Below are positions 12,409 through 23,369 of a stretch of DNA of 64,000 bases, piece by piece; within the stretch, counting starts at the first letter, position 1, and the number at the start of each line of letters is the position of its first letter. The stretch is from Acephala macrosclerotiorum (lineage: Eukaryota; Ascomycota; Leotiomycetes; Helotiales; Mollisiaceae). The notes under the pieces were generated by a model that saw only the letters and a list, made by a program, of their open reading frames with translations, was not told the DNA's origin and did no database searches. Position numbers and translations under genes: made by a program. Location of the stretch: positions 104,998-168,997 of the forward strand of contig MU119296.1 of NCBI GenBank assembly GCA_014904845.1, in the 5' to 3' direction.

Positions 12409-14427
12409 GAGAGTCAGACGAGGTCATAGATTTTCGGGCTCGGGAGGAAATGTGGTGCATCTCATTAAACATATCTAGCGTGATGATTTGGCGCTTGAGA
12501 GGCAATGAGGTTGCATACCTCTTGCAATACCATGTTAAGTATTAATAGCAAGCCGGGCAAATAGAGCCAGGCACATATTTATTCAGTCAAACAACAAGCC
12601 AGTCCGTACTACTAGTGCAGCGATTAACGTATATCCAAAGGTCGACATCTGTCACTCTAGAGAATCTTGCCTGCCACCGAGTGGAGCCAATACAGAAATT
12701 TCTGTTCTCGAAGAGAAAGATCTGGTGAGATTTACGTTCATGTTCAAACACACCCTTGCCATCTGTCATTCAATCTGGGCATATGCAAACACTCAATTTT
12801 CTGCTTGAAAGTTGTAACTTGTAACTCTAGAGTTCAATGAATGATGGTCTAGATCCCGACAGTTCACTAGAAGATTCGAGGCTCTGGGTTGTCTTGTGTA
12901 TGTTCTTCTCACCTTGCTAATCTCCCTATTGATAGAGAATTCCCATAACAATAGCATTCCACAGACTTAATTTCGGCTTACGACGACAGCTTGGGCGAAA
13001 CCAGTGAAATAATGCTGGTTGAGTACACAGAACTAGAGTAGAGAGGAAAGTCAGTCGCCGTGTGAACCAAATGAACTTGAAAGTGGAGGGCGTGCTCACA
13101 CCCAGTTTTGAATTTACTCAGATTTGGCCACTCTACTCTTAAATAAGTACACACTGCTATATAACTCAGCATGTTTTCTATCCAACTGCATTTGAGGAGG
13201 ACTGGCCCTACAAGCTAGTCCTCAAGACGGGTGCCTCGAACAAGGAGGATCTCTATTCGAGTAGAAATAGAGGGTGTCTTAAGCAAGGAGGAAGGATCGC
13301 CATCAAGGAACAAAAAGAGGTAACTACAATCTCATCATCATGTGAACGCGACAAGAAGACAGGTGTGCCAAGTGTTAATCCCTCTTCTATATCAGAGAGG
13401 TCAAGTGAGCTTGTTGGTTCATGGGTTGTCCTGGCAAAGATAGAGCGCATTTGTTTCACCCAACCGTTCTTTGCGAAATCTGTGGCAGTTGCGGCGACCT
13501 GACTCTGGAAGGGAGCTGGCTATAGGGTTCAATGAAGCCCCCCAAGTCCTAGTCCGCTGTGAATAAAAGCGTGCATTGCCGTTGCACACCCTTAACTAAT
13601 GCCGCCGAGGATGATTCGCGCTAGATGAATGAGTAATGCCTCGCTGTGGATGATGTTGAGTACCTCTCCGATACTGTCTCTCAATCCATCAATCTGGATC
13701 TCCTCCTTCTCCGTAGGCTCTTCCACCGACCATACATCAAACTATTGAGATGTTCTATCTCTAGGAAGTTGGAAGCGAATCTTTAGGCTTCATATTCTCC
13801 AGTCCTCGTAGCTGGAACATGTGTTTGCCATTTAAAGACTGAAGGTGAAGCTGACTTGGTACGCATCAATAAGAATGGATTTTGTTTTCGAAATCATATA
13901 GCTGAGTAAGAGAAGTCATCATCATTAAAAATGTCCCAAAGGTGCCGCTCATTTTGAGGTCGATAAACCCGCTAGCCTACATGGCGTTAGCGAAACTCGA
14001 AATCACATTCGCGCTTCTTCTAACCGCCGGAGGAGATCTCTAAGGATAACCCCCTGTTCAATCTGGTTCTTGCGATATATCTTGTTCTCATCGTAACTAT
14101 ACTCGCTCAACTCTTCTACTGTTTTGGAGATCTGCACATGTCCTACTTCCCGTTCCCTCGCCCAATGTATAAGATCGACAATATTGACGTGTCTATTCCG
14201 CACAGCCTACAGAAGCTACGTAAGTCGATGAAATAAAATCACAGGTTATTATGAATGTGATTACTTACTTCTCGACACTCTTTACAGGTAGTAGGAAGTG
14301 GATGTATTTTGATTGCTTGGCATAGAGAATGCCAAGACCTAATATCATCGTCTGTTCCAAACCAAAGATTGAATTCTTGGGTGAGCGCAATTTGATATCG
14401 CGTAATGATGTCTTTTTCATACCCTTT
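12409..14427. other. Long stretch without a clear gene
   Basis: No conserved coding feature is seen. A minus-strand frame at 14003-14203 (66 codons, ending RDLLRRLEEARM) could be a 3' exon of the zinc-finger gene upstream of it on that strand, but I could not find a convincing splice joining them. Confidence 0.4.
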
Positions 14428-15591
14428 CTAGGTATTGGGAGAGCGGCCGTCCCAATCATTCCACTTCTGAAGGCCGCGCTTGAAGGATTGAAAGGACTTT
14501 GCTGGTGGAATGGAAGGATTGTATTGGTAGCTAGAGAAGGAAAGGAAAAAGGCGTCAAGTGGGCCAGTGGAAGGGACAGTAGTGGGATGAAGATATAGAC
14601 AGGAGTGCATTGCCTTTTGACCGGCGGCAAGGACCGTTCTACAGTCCGGACAAGTCCAGAGCCATGTCTCCGGTTTTGCGTTCAGATTCGACTGGGCCAC
14701 CGACTTGAGTGTTGGATTTATGGTTGAGGACCCAGGAATCGCCTCTTCGTATGGAGAGTGACTTAGCAGATATGCGGCCAATGTCTTGATTCCACCAACC
14801 ACTCCCTGATCATCCGTATTAGCTCTGTAATTAAGGATATAGTGGTCATAGTACCTGGTAGTCCAATTTCTCTCCTTCTCCAAGGTCGTTGCTGGGTACC
14901 TCGACTTGTGGCTGTGGTATAGTCATACAAGTGACCTTGATTGTCTCCAGTAGCTTTTGCACATGATCAATGCTGGACAGGTGCGGTTGTTTTTCGGATA
15001 ATGGCATATAGTAACTATATATCGTATACTGCCAGATCAGGACAGCCGTGGCACCATAAAATTCAGTCAAGTCTGAAGCTGCATACATAGTGTCGCCAAT
15101 GATTCCACAGATTCCAAAATTTGCTGGGAATACTTTGGCTGTCGATGGCAAAGAGCTTGAGGCGTTGTTGTTGCACTCTAAGAAACATGCTCCGGGATCT
15201 AGGTGAAATCCTTCTTGTTGAGATTGAGTAGACATGGCATGTCGCTTTCCAGAGAAGTGCGAATCCCGACTTTGCGTCTGCATTTGGATATTACAGATTG
15301 CACAGGTCCAATACATTGGAGTCTCTTGAGGATGATCAACATTTTCCTGGTATAACCCCGTAGCTCTCGCATGCCGACTTCCAGTGAGATGTGAATCCCG
15401 ACTTTGCATCTGCATTTCAATATTGCAAATCGTACAAATCCATTGCTTTTGCGTCTCTTGAGACCTCCCTGCTTGGGCAATTCTCTCTTGATATACTTCC
15501 GCAGCTGCTGCGTGCCGCTTGCCAGACAGATGCGGATCGCGACTTTGCAGGTGATCATAATATCACAGATCGTACACCTCCAATACTCCAT
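14428..15591 (-). CDS. Tandem U1-type (C2H2) zinc-finger protein, first finger frameshifted
   Basis: Two exons are visible: 14855 up to 15415 or 15591, and 14428-14805, with a 49-bp intron GTACTA...GATCAG. Reading from 15415 gives about 313 residues. The N-terminal part carries near-identical finger units of about 40 aa with the spacing C-x2-C-x11-H-x5-H (CAICNIQMQTQSRDSH then H after SGKR). These are typical of matrin/U1/JAZ-type fingers that bind RNA or double-stranded RNA. A further unit, CPDCRTVLAAGQKAMH, lies near the C-terminus. The first unit begins at an ATG at 15591 in one frame (CTICDI) but continues in another (QSRDPHLSGKRH), one base short of its sister copies. The 3' end is uncertain because another frame past 14428 also reads plausibly. 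The function is unknown. Confidence 0.6.
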
Positions 15592-16764
15592 GATAAGTGG
15601 CAGGCCTTCTTGTGTGGTCCGAGTCAGATATAGGAATAGGAAGGAGCTTTCTCCTTTGAGGTGAAATCTGTGGCGACCAACTTGTGGAGGCGTACTGTGC
15701 TCGATTTAGACCAGGGTAGGTTGATTGGGTGGAGAGTTGATGCTACATCCGAGCGGAGTCTTGAATCATTAAGAGGCATGTCGGTGACAATTGAGGAGCC
15801 CAAGGCAAGGCATTTCCAGAGTTGCCTCGACTCAGATCCCGGCTTGGATGCTCAAGATGTATGCATACCCCGCTCTCGGCTCTTGGTCTCGAGGACCAAC
15901 AAACCCTTGCTAAGATCCGTCGATCCGCCTCACCAAGTAATGGCCGCCAAGAAGCAATACTGTTTTGCTAAACACTACTCTTTGACGTGAGGTCGTAGTT
16001 TGGGGCTGAGATCGCGGGATGAAAAGGCGACTATCCACTCAATGATGGTCACAATCACGCCATCCTGAAAATCCTCTTCGTCGGAATATCCCTTCTTTTT
16101 GATAAGGTCTGCTAATCTCTCCGTCAACGGGAAGGTCACCCTTCACGAACGGATAACAACCAAAGCGGATGATGGTAGCAAAGACTCCACCCCGCACGCC
16201 GTCGAAAAGTTCCTCCATTGACATTTCTCCCTCCTCCGAACACATGCAATTGGTTTCATCACTGCCTTCGAAATGAGGTCTGGATTTCGAGTTGTATCCG
16301 CATTAAGACTCGCCGCCGAGTCGGCGCCAACAGACGGCGTCTAGGGGTGATGAACGAGCTGGAAAATATCTCGACAACCTCAAATTTTTGCATTACAAAG
16401 ACAGTGCTGCATTTACGTGCTGGGTGAGATACTTATTGTTAGTAGGGGTCGCTACTTTAGCTGCGTTGTCGACTAGGCTCCTAAATTAGAAATTATACAG
16501 TTCTAATGTGGAAACATCATCGGAGTTATATGCGCAACTTGCCCGTCAATATCTCTCCAGAAAACTGACAATTCGAGATAAAGAAGCCCAAAATGTTAAA
16601 TGTAGAATACCGACTTTTGGACTTGTCTTGTGGGAAATCTAGAAACTCGCTGCAGAAAAAGGAGTAGTTCACAGATGAAAAAAAAAGCGCTGGCCATGGC
16701 ATCTGCAACGATAGCTTGGGTATAACGAGAACGAACATACATCCACGCAAGAGCTTTTTCGTTG
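15592..16764. other. Intergenic, no gene seen
   Basis: Short open frames on both strands without motifs. This region contains the 5' flank of the zinc-finger gene and the 3' flank of NECAP. Confidence 0.45.
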
Positions 16765-17565
16765 CTATTGAAATTCCCCGAACTCGCCGTCATCAAATCC
16801 CATGTCTCCTATTGTACTCGGATTTGGCGGTTCGAATGTCTGACTGAGTCTCTTCTGGGCCTTGAGTTCCGAAGCACTCGGTGGTGGAGGCAGAAACGAC
16901 CCCAAAGATCCTCCTCCCGGCGGTGGAGGCAACGAGAAACTCCCAAGGTTTTGGTGTGATTGCTCTTTCTCCTTCGGTGGATTCCTTCTCCCTGCCCTTC
17001 CACCAATGTTGACTGTGATCGTCTCTCCCTCCTTCAGGCTGAAGTCTCTCTTCTCTTCTTTCTTTTCTTCTTTCATTGATTTCTTCCCCCCAGCCTTTCC
17101 GTTATCTTCGAATCCCAATGTCTTCCTAACTTCCTGCAACGCAACACTGAAGTCGAATGCCTCACTCCGTTCCTCAAACCCTACTCCCAAAACAGCCTTC
17201 CTGCCACCTTCTCCCTCAACCCTCACAGCAAAGAATCTGCTAGAGTCCAACACTTGCTCAACAACCGTCGGTTGCGTATACGGCGCTGCAGCAAATAGTT
17301 GACCATTGCTCGGATCCTCCAGTAATAGATCCGTCTTCAACGACTCGCCGGAGGCTATAGGGATTGCTGTTTCAAGTATTCGTAACCGAGCAGTGAAGAT
17401 CTGACGTTTGTTGTTGTCTGCTGTCCATGATGCTGCCACGTAGCCTTTTGTGCTGGTAAGAGGGGGAATCTGATAGACGTGGACGGAGGTAGCGATGAAG
17501 AGGATTCGTTGAATAGCATCTGCGGGGAGAGGTCGTCCCGTTGCGGGGTCGATTGAAGGTTCCAT
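16765..17565 (-). CDS. NECAP-like adaptin-ear-binding coat-associated protein
   Basis: This intronless 266-aa protein has the PHear (DUF1681) domain over about residues 15-160. It starts with an ILFIATSVHVYQIPPL strand and the diagnostic GYVAASW and RQIFTARLRILET segments, continues through SSRFFAVRV, and closes at DFSVALQEV. A low-complexity tail follows, rich in Lys/Glu and then in Pro/Gly, with a terminal GEFGEFQ. NECAP proteins bind the AP-2 adaptor and help clathrin-coated vesicle formation at the plasma membrane. I prefer the Met at 17565 over the upstream in-frame Met at 17697, because the 44 extra residues lack family resemblance. The eIF2B-alpha gene starts divergently 344 bp away. 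Confidence 0.88.
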   Translation of the reverse strand: MEPSIDPATGRPLPADAIQRILFIATSVHVYQIPPLTSTKGYVAASWTADNNKRQIFTARLRILETAIPIASGESLKTDLLLEDPSNGQLFAAAPYTQPTVVEQVLDSSRFFAVRVEGEGGRKAVLGVGFEERSEAFDFSVALQEVRKTLGFEDNGKAGGKKSMKEEKKEEKRDFSLKEGETITVNIGGRAGRRNPPKEKEQSHQNLGSFSLPPPPGGGSLGSFLPPPPSASELKAQKRLSQTFEPPNPSTIGDMGFDDGEFGEFQ

Positions 17566-17626
17566 TCTCGAGCTTTTGGGTATTAGAGTGAGGCCTAATT
17601 TCGAATGGCTGGCATCTATCTGTGGA

Positions 17627-17633
17627 TGACTCA
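17627..17633. promoter_or_regulatory. TGACTCA site between the divergent NECAP and GCN3 starts
   Basis: The sequence TGACTCA is the consensus for Gcn4/CPC1-type bZIP activators. It lies 62 bp upstream of the NECAP ATG and 277 bp upstream of the GCN3 ATG. A 7-bp match can arise by chance, so function is only suggested by the gene beside it. Confidence 0.3.
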
Positions 17634-17909
17634 AAATGGGATCGTTTTTGTGAAAAGGAGTGAGGTACGAAGCATGAAGTGAAGGAATGAATGTCACAAG
17701 CTGTCTCCAATCAAAGCTCCAAGGCCAGCATGCGCTAAAGGTCCCGCTTGCAAGAGGGGCAGTGTAGCTTAAAAAGACATCACGTGAAATTCTACTTCAT
17801 CCCTGCTATCGAGTCAATCTTGAATCGAAACAAATCGTTCTGTTGTGTGTTCACCTTTCATCCTTCCATCCTCTTTGCATTGCATTTGATCAGACAAGAA
17901 AAAGCAATT

Positions 17910-19262
17910 ATGGACGTCCAAACCTGTAAGTATAGTAACCCCTTGTGGCTGCCACTACAGCTCCTAGTGCGATGCGCCGTCAATTTCCAGAAGTAAATTC
18001 AAAGCCCCTCGTTGACTCTTAAATCCAGCAGCATCACAACCCTACGAAGGCAGCACAACACCACCACCACTCTCAGGACACCCACCAGCATTAAACAGAA
18101 TGGCTTCCCTAGGCAACATACCCGCGAGCACGAAATCGAAACCTTTCGAGTACGCAATCCTCAATCTCCAAAGCAAGTTGCGACACTGACTCACACTTTT
18201 GCAGTATCGTAGAAACATACCACCGCCTCCTCCGCGAAGACCCCGACCTCACCATGCCCGTAGCAGCAATCGAAGCCCTCATCGAACTTCTCGGACAATC
18301 CCGCGCCGTCACCGTCTACGAAACCCTCGACCTAGTAAAAACCCAATCCGACTACCTCAAGTCCCGAATCCCTAACTCGATATCCCTCTCCGCCGGCACA
18401 GATCTCTTTCAACGATACATGATCAATTCGTTAAAGCCTACGAGTACGGGTAATTTCGAGACGGTTAGACAGCATTTGTTAAGTAATGGACGACTGTTTG
18501 TTAATAGGGCGAAGGCGGCGAGGGAGAGGATTGCGGCGTATGGCCAGCATTTTGTGAGGGATGGGAGTGTGGTTCTTACGCATGGGGGTTCGAGAGTTGT
18601 GGGGACGTTGTTGGGGAAGGCGGCGGAGGCTAGTAAGAGTAGTGGGAATGTGAGATTCAAGGTCATTTATGTGATGAATGATGCTCGAGGATCAGAAAGC
18701 AGAGCTGTTGTCTCCTCGCTTAGAGCAAAAGGCGTCCCGGTTGCGACAATAAGCGAGGGTGCGGTGGGATATGCTATGGGCAAGGTCAATTTGGTGATTG
18801 TTGGCGCGGAAGGAGTGGTGGAGAATGGTGGCATTATTTCGAGGTTGGGAACGTATCAGATTGCGTTGTTGGCTAAGGCGGCAGGGAAGCCGTTTTATGT
18901 TGCGGCAGAGAGTCACAAGTTTGTGAGACTGTATCCGTTGGGACAGTATGATTTGGGTATTGATCAAGAGGTTATTGAGTTTACTACTGAGGATGAGACG
19001 GTATCGCTAGAAATGGGCTTTGCGGGGAAGACACTAAAGTTGGAAGAGGGGGAGGAATATTTCGACCAAGCGGCGGACCTGCTGAAGTTGCGTTCTATTG
19101 GTGATGCTGTGGACTTCACTGTAAGTGTATACATTTTGAACAATTGGTCATTACTGATATAATTGGTAGCCTCCTGCATTGGTCTCAGCTCTCATTACAG
19201 AGTCTGGTGTCTTAACTCCCTCTGCTGTTAGTGAGGAGCTCATCAGCATGTGGTACTCATAA
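17910..19262 (+). CDS. Translation initiation factor eIF2B subunit alpha
   Basis: Four exons (17910-17925, 18029-18149, 18205-19120, 19170-19262) give 381 aa. Splicing yields the family start KPFDIVETYHRLL, then MPVAAIEALIELL. The Rossmann-type core follows with LTHGGSRVV, ESRA, VPVATISEGAVGYAM, VIVGAEGVVENGGI, and near the end KPFYVAAESHKFVR. The last exon supplies PPALVSALITESGVLTPSAVSEELI. eIF2B is the guanine nucleotide exchange factor for eIF2. The alpha subunit (Gcn3 in yeast) is regulatory and senses phosphorylated eIF2 in amino-acid starvation. The first exon is only 16 nt. All junctions keep phase and all introns have GT...AG ends. Confidence 0.95.
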
Positions 19263-20104
19263 GCCAAAGGATCCCAACAGCGTTAAAGCGAGCACGAAGA
19301 ATCACGCCACCAAACCCATCTCTGTCTCTGAGGAAGCACCTCAACAAACCCCGAGCTCGAGACAAGTAGGGATGATATGACATATATCTCGCTATCTTGC
19401 CTATTTGCTAGAGCACGAGAGGACGAAAAGCATTACCAATGTCAGACATAGATGTGGATATAAGAATATTCTCAAACAGAATTTATATCCTGGAAAGCAG
19501 GTACGAAGAACGAGGAAGGAACGAGGAGCAATGAAGGCGAGAAATAGAGCGTAAAGCTCGCTCACTATCTTGCTCTGAGCTGTACAAGATACCCACAACT
19601 AGATAACTGAATGCTCAAATTGAAGCTGAGACATTAAGATGAATCACAAAGCACTAGCGTGTCAGACTTTGAATGCTGGTTTCGTGAATGATTCTTGCGA
19701 AGCCATAAAGCTGACAGTATTTAAGTGACTCTATAACTTGGCTCGAATATGGGGCTTCACTAACACAGGGCTTGCTGCAATGTACGACATCGACTCTTGG
19801 CATTTAAGCAACTTGAGTTACTTAATTGGCATTGGACAATTAAAGGCTGCCAAGCAAGTCAGAGGTCACAAAAATTCGACAGCAGAGATAATTGTTGTAA
19901 GAATGTTGATATCATTCAGCTATTGATATTGATTCGTTAATCATGAAGTCGAAGACTCATCCCGAGTCTCACAATAACGCACCACATCGCAATCGAAAAA
20001 CCAACGAAGAGTAGAAGTATGCCGCCTATGGATCATATTCCTTCATCCCAAATGTCCATTCCTTTGACCCGCTTCCTGCGTCTCCTTTCTCGTTACACAA
20101 TCAC
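19263..20104. other. Convergent 3' intergenic region
   Basis: This lies between the ends of the eIF2B-alpha gene (+) and the glycine-zipper gene (-). Nothing coding is recognisable. Confidence 0.5.
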
Positions 20105-20788
20105 CTAGTCACTATCGCTACCGATCCCTCGGCTCCGGCTCCTCGAATGCTTCCGATGATGATGGTGGTGATGTCCATGTTCCTCTTGCTGCGGATACAA
20201 ACCTCCAACCGCATTTCCTCCATATTGACTCTGCTCTTGCTCCCACTTCTTCTCCTCTTTCTTCTTCTTATGACGACTTTCCAAAGCATTTGCGCCGATA
20301 GCTCCAACCACACCTCCGATAATCGTTCCTAGAGCTCCGCCACCGAATTCATGGCCTGCGAAACCACCTGCTGCTCCGCCGACGAGAGTGGCGCCGAGGC
20401 CTCTCTCGCCATCTTGTCCCGGACCTTCGAAGCCAGAGCCTGGAGGTCCACCGGCGCGGTTGTCGGCGTAGGGGGGCTGGCCTTGTGCAGCATATGGAGG
20501 TTGTTCACCGTATTGTGGTTGTGAGGGGTAGGGAGGCTGGGCCTGTTGGCCGTAAGGTGGTTGTTGAGGAGGTTGCCCATATGGTGCTTGTTGGTGTTGG
20601 TAGGGAGCTGGTGAATGGGAGGGAGAACCACCATAGTTGGGTTGCGCAGGGTATTGGGGCTGTTGGTAACCGCCTTGTTGGTGCTGAGGAGCGTAGTTCG
20701 GCTGACTTGGGTATTGGCTTTGCTGGTTATAGTTGGGCTGACCACCATAATTTGGCTGGCCGCCGCCGTAATAGTCGTTGCCTGACAT
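20105..20788 (-). CDS. Pro/Gln/Tyr-rich protein with glycine-zipper domain
   Basis: A single exon encodes 227 aa. Residues 1-125 are a low-complexity prion-like region built of Q, P, Y, G and N with repeated QPNY and QPPY units. Residues about 130-165 form a glycine zipper (GATLVGGAAGGFAGHEFGGG then GTIIGGVVGAIGANA), a two-helix membrane-inserting motif. The tail is basic (RHKKKKEEKKW), followed by a run of histidines and an RS-type SRSRSRG end. Similar proteins are common in filamentous ascomycetes and have no settled function. Membrane association or stress-related condensation would fit but is conjecture. Confidence 0.75.
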   Translation of the reverse strand: MSGNDYYGGGQPNYGGQPNYNQQSQYPSQPNYAPQHQQGGYQQPQYPAQPNYGGSPSHSPAPYQHQQAPYGQPPQQPPYGQQAQPPYPSQPQYGEQPPYAAQGQPPYADNRAGGPPGSGFEGPGQDGERGLGATLVGGAAGGFAGHEFGGGALGTIIGGVVGAIGANALESRHKKKKEEKKWEQEQSQYGGNAVGGLYPQQEEHGHHHHHHRKHSRSRSRGIGSDSD

Positions 20789-22452
20789 GTTGTCTGTCGT
20801 AGAGTTGTGATAGAGGTTGATGGGAGGTGCGGGTTGTGTTGAGGAATGGGGAAGAAGAAAAGGAAGGAGACGACGATGGGGGCCACCCTTTAATAGCTGA
20901 TTGTTGACACTTGCCTCGCCAGTGAATAGTAGACAACTGAGCTGACTTACGTGCTTTAGCGGGGTGTAGGAGGGGCTGGTCGGCTTGGGGCAATGACCGA
21001 ATCACAGCCTTGCACTTGAACTCCAGTCATCAAATCACGACGGTAGCCTGGCAAATGAACGACTCTATTGCCTACAGGCCCTGTTAAATGTTAATGAGCA
21101 ATGACCAGTGTTTAACTAGATATGTAAAACACCGCGATCTCGAACAGGTGATTGGTCTGGCACCCCTTGGAGACACGGCCACAATCACCTCAGAATTAAG
21201 ATTTAAAAGGCCCTGTGGGTAGTATGCGCGCGGATGACATCTGGCTAATCTTCCGCTTTCGACCGTATGCTGTGCCCCGTGGCCGATACTCGTGATGGGT
21301 TGTGGCTGAGGAGGATTGTGAGTGCTGAGATGTTGTCTTCGAGAAGTTCTGAGAACGTGGCGAGGCTTAGTTCTTGGGTGGCTCTTGGGGTGACGTCGTA
21401 GTGGATTGCGAATATCCGGGGTCGCCGAAAGTTTTGAGTGGTTTATCTAATAGGTTGAGTTGCGCAAGTTAGGCTCCCAGCAGGGTGGAAGTTTGATGCA
21501 GTTTGGTGGAGAAGAAGTTCTGTTCGTAGGGCTGTGCTGCAAACTTTCTGCACGCCGGATCAAGCCAAATGGGGCGCAGGGCAAGCCGAGCGAATACGAA
21601 AGCAGAAAATCTTCAACATCCTCTTCGAGTCTTCGACTGCCGATACCGAGCAGATTGCGTTCTGTTGTCGATGCCTCTGCGTATTGTTATTGGTCGTGGT
21701 AACTAGTTAAGGGATAGAGGAAACTTCATGTTGAGCAGCAGCCTCATTGATCGAGCTGAGGAGATTGATAAGATGTGTGTTAGGTCAAATCAGCTTCGGC
21801 TGTGGTCTCCTAAGTCTTCTCATCGCTCCGGCTATTTTTGTCGCTGCCTTCCAAAGTTGTTCTGTCACGCTTTCTGCATGTTGCTCTTTACCATTTGACA
21901 GAGATGGAATATCTTTTCATCAAAATAAATAAATTAATCTGTCATCTGGTCAAGCTTTCTGAGACCTCCAGTGAGGAAGGGCGTCAAGAACTCCCATCAA
22001 CCTCACTATCAAGAGCTACGATTATATTCTGGGACAGTTCATACCTTTGCAAGCTCCCGAAGCAGTTCAAGGTCTCTAAATTAAGACTTTTATTCAACTC
22101 CCTTGATAATCGATATATTTGCCGTTGCGGAATCGTCTTTCCCAGCATCATATTACGAGGACACTTGCATTTCATCTTCTTTGAAGCCTTCGTTTCAAGC
22201 CCTCTACCACTGAGCTCCAGGCTATCTTATTTTCAAGAGATACTACCTCATGTAGCCTCAAAATGCAAGCCTTTTCAAGAAGGGTCTCGATTAGTGTCAC
22301 GTGATACCATAAGACATGCATGCCATGATCTCCATGCTACCGAGTGAGTCAACGGGAGACCTTTGCCAAGTATATCCTCTTATCCAGTATAACTTGATCA
22401 CGAATCAATTCAATAAACTATCCATTCAAAATCATCGACAGAAAAATCCATA
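20789..22452. other. Intergenic region, no clear gene
   Basis: Several open frames exist, the longest at 21838-22347 (+), but their composition looks random. A short tRNA D-arm-like stretch occurs near 22195-22225 on the minus strand without matching anticodon or T arms, so I do not call a tRNA. Confidence 0.45.
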
Positions 22453-23289
22453 ATGTACTCACCAATTACAAACATCCTCATCTCACCAATCACCCTCGTC
22501 TCCACAACAATCACCTCCCTCCTCATCTCCTGCCTCATCACCAAACAAATCAAAACTCACGGTGCAATCCCAATCTTTCGTCTCATCATCAGATACAACA
22601 GCATCATCTACTCTATCTTCTCCCTAGCTCTCTTCATCCGCATCCTCATCTTGATCACAACTTCTCTTCCCTCAATTCCAACATTCAAATCCATAATTTG
22701 TCAAAAATTAGATGCCGGATTGGAAACTTTTGAGGGGAATCTAAGATTGATATACCACGCGAGTAAAATCTACGAATATGTCGATATCTTCAGCGCCCTT
22801 GCTAATGGGAGACATGTCAATATGCATTTTTGGGTGCATCATTTTACTGTACTTCTACCTTTCGCCCTTCACCTCTCCCTCTCATCTTAACTATCAATCC
22901 AAACACATTTTAACAAACATTAGACGCCATACCTCACACAAACACGAGTAGTCCACCCAACAGGCTGGAAAGTCTTCGCAGCATTAAACACAATGCATCA
23001 TAGTTTCATGTATGTGTATTTTGGTGGTGTTACCCTGTTTTCGGGACTGTTGCCTTGGACGGGGTACTTGCAGCTGATTGTTGGGATTTTAGGGGAGGGG
23101 AGGGTTCTTTGGATCGTGAAGGGAGGGAGCGGAGTGTGGGGATGTGAGGAGGGACGGGGTTTGGGCGAACTGGGTGGGGTTGGGTTGTTGAGTACTTCTG
23201 TGGTTTTGTTTTTTGGTGATGTTTTGGGTAGAGGGAAGAAGGGGGAGGTGGGAAAGGTGGGAAAGGGCGAGGCGAAGAGGATGGATTGA
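22453..23289 (+). CDS. ELO (GNS1/SUR4)-like fatty acid elongase family protein
   Basis: Two exons (22453-22848 and 22924-23289) give 253 aa. A 75-bp intron joins HHFT to TPYLTQTRVV. Several hydrophobic segments span the protein, the first at about residues 8-28. The elongase-like core is visible: SKIYEYVDIF, the histidine box HFWVHHFT, then GWKVFAALNTMHHSFMYVYFGG, which matches the second conserved His-containing helix of the family. Family members condense malonyl-CoA with acyl-CoA in the ER membrane. The box here is H-x3-HH, not the classical H-x2-HH, so activity as a standard elongase is uncertain. The C-terminus is Gly- and Lys-rich. An intron-retained form would stop shortly after the histidine box. 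Confidence 0.68.
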
Positions 23290-23369
23290 TGGAATGATTT
23301 AGTCTCATTAATGCTTGAAACAACCTCTACCTCTCCCGACGCCCAGAAATATGCCCCCGACTGCACCAA

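Noticed and set aside
22190..22235. tRNA-like GAGCTCAGTGGTAGAG on the minus strand
   Set aside because: No matching anticodon stem or GTTCGAATC-type T arm follows, so at best it is a fragment or chance.
21838..22347. A 169-codon plus-strand open frame
   Set aside because: Composition looks random, with no motif or splice support. It spans a tRNA D-arm-like stretch.
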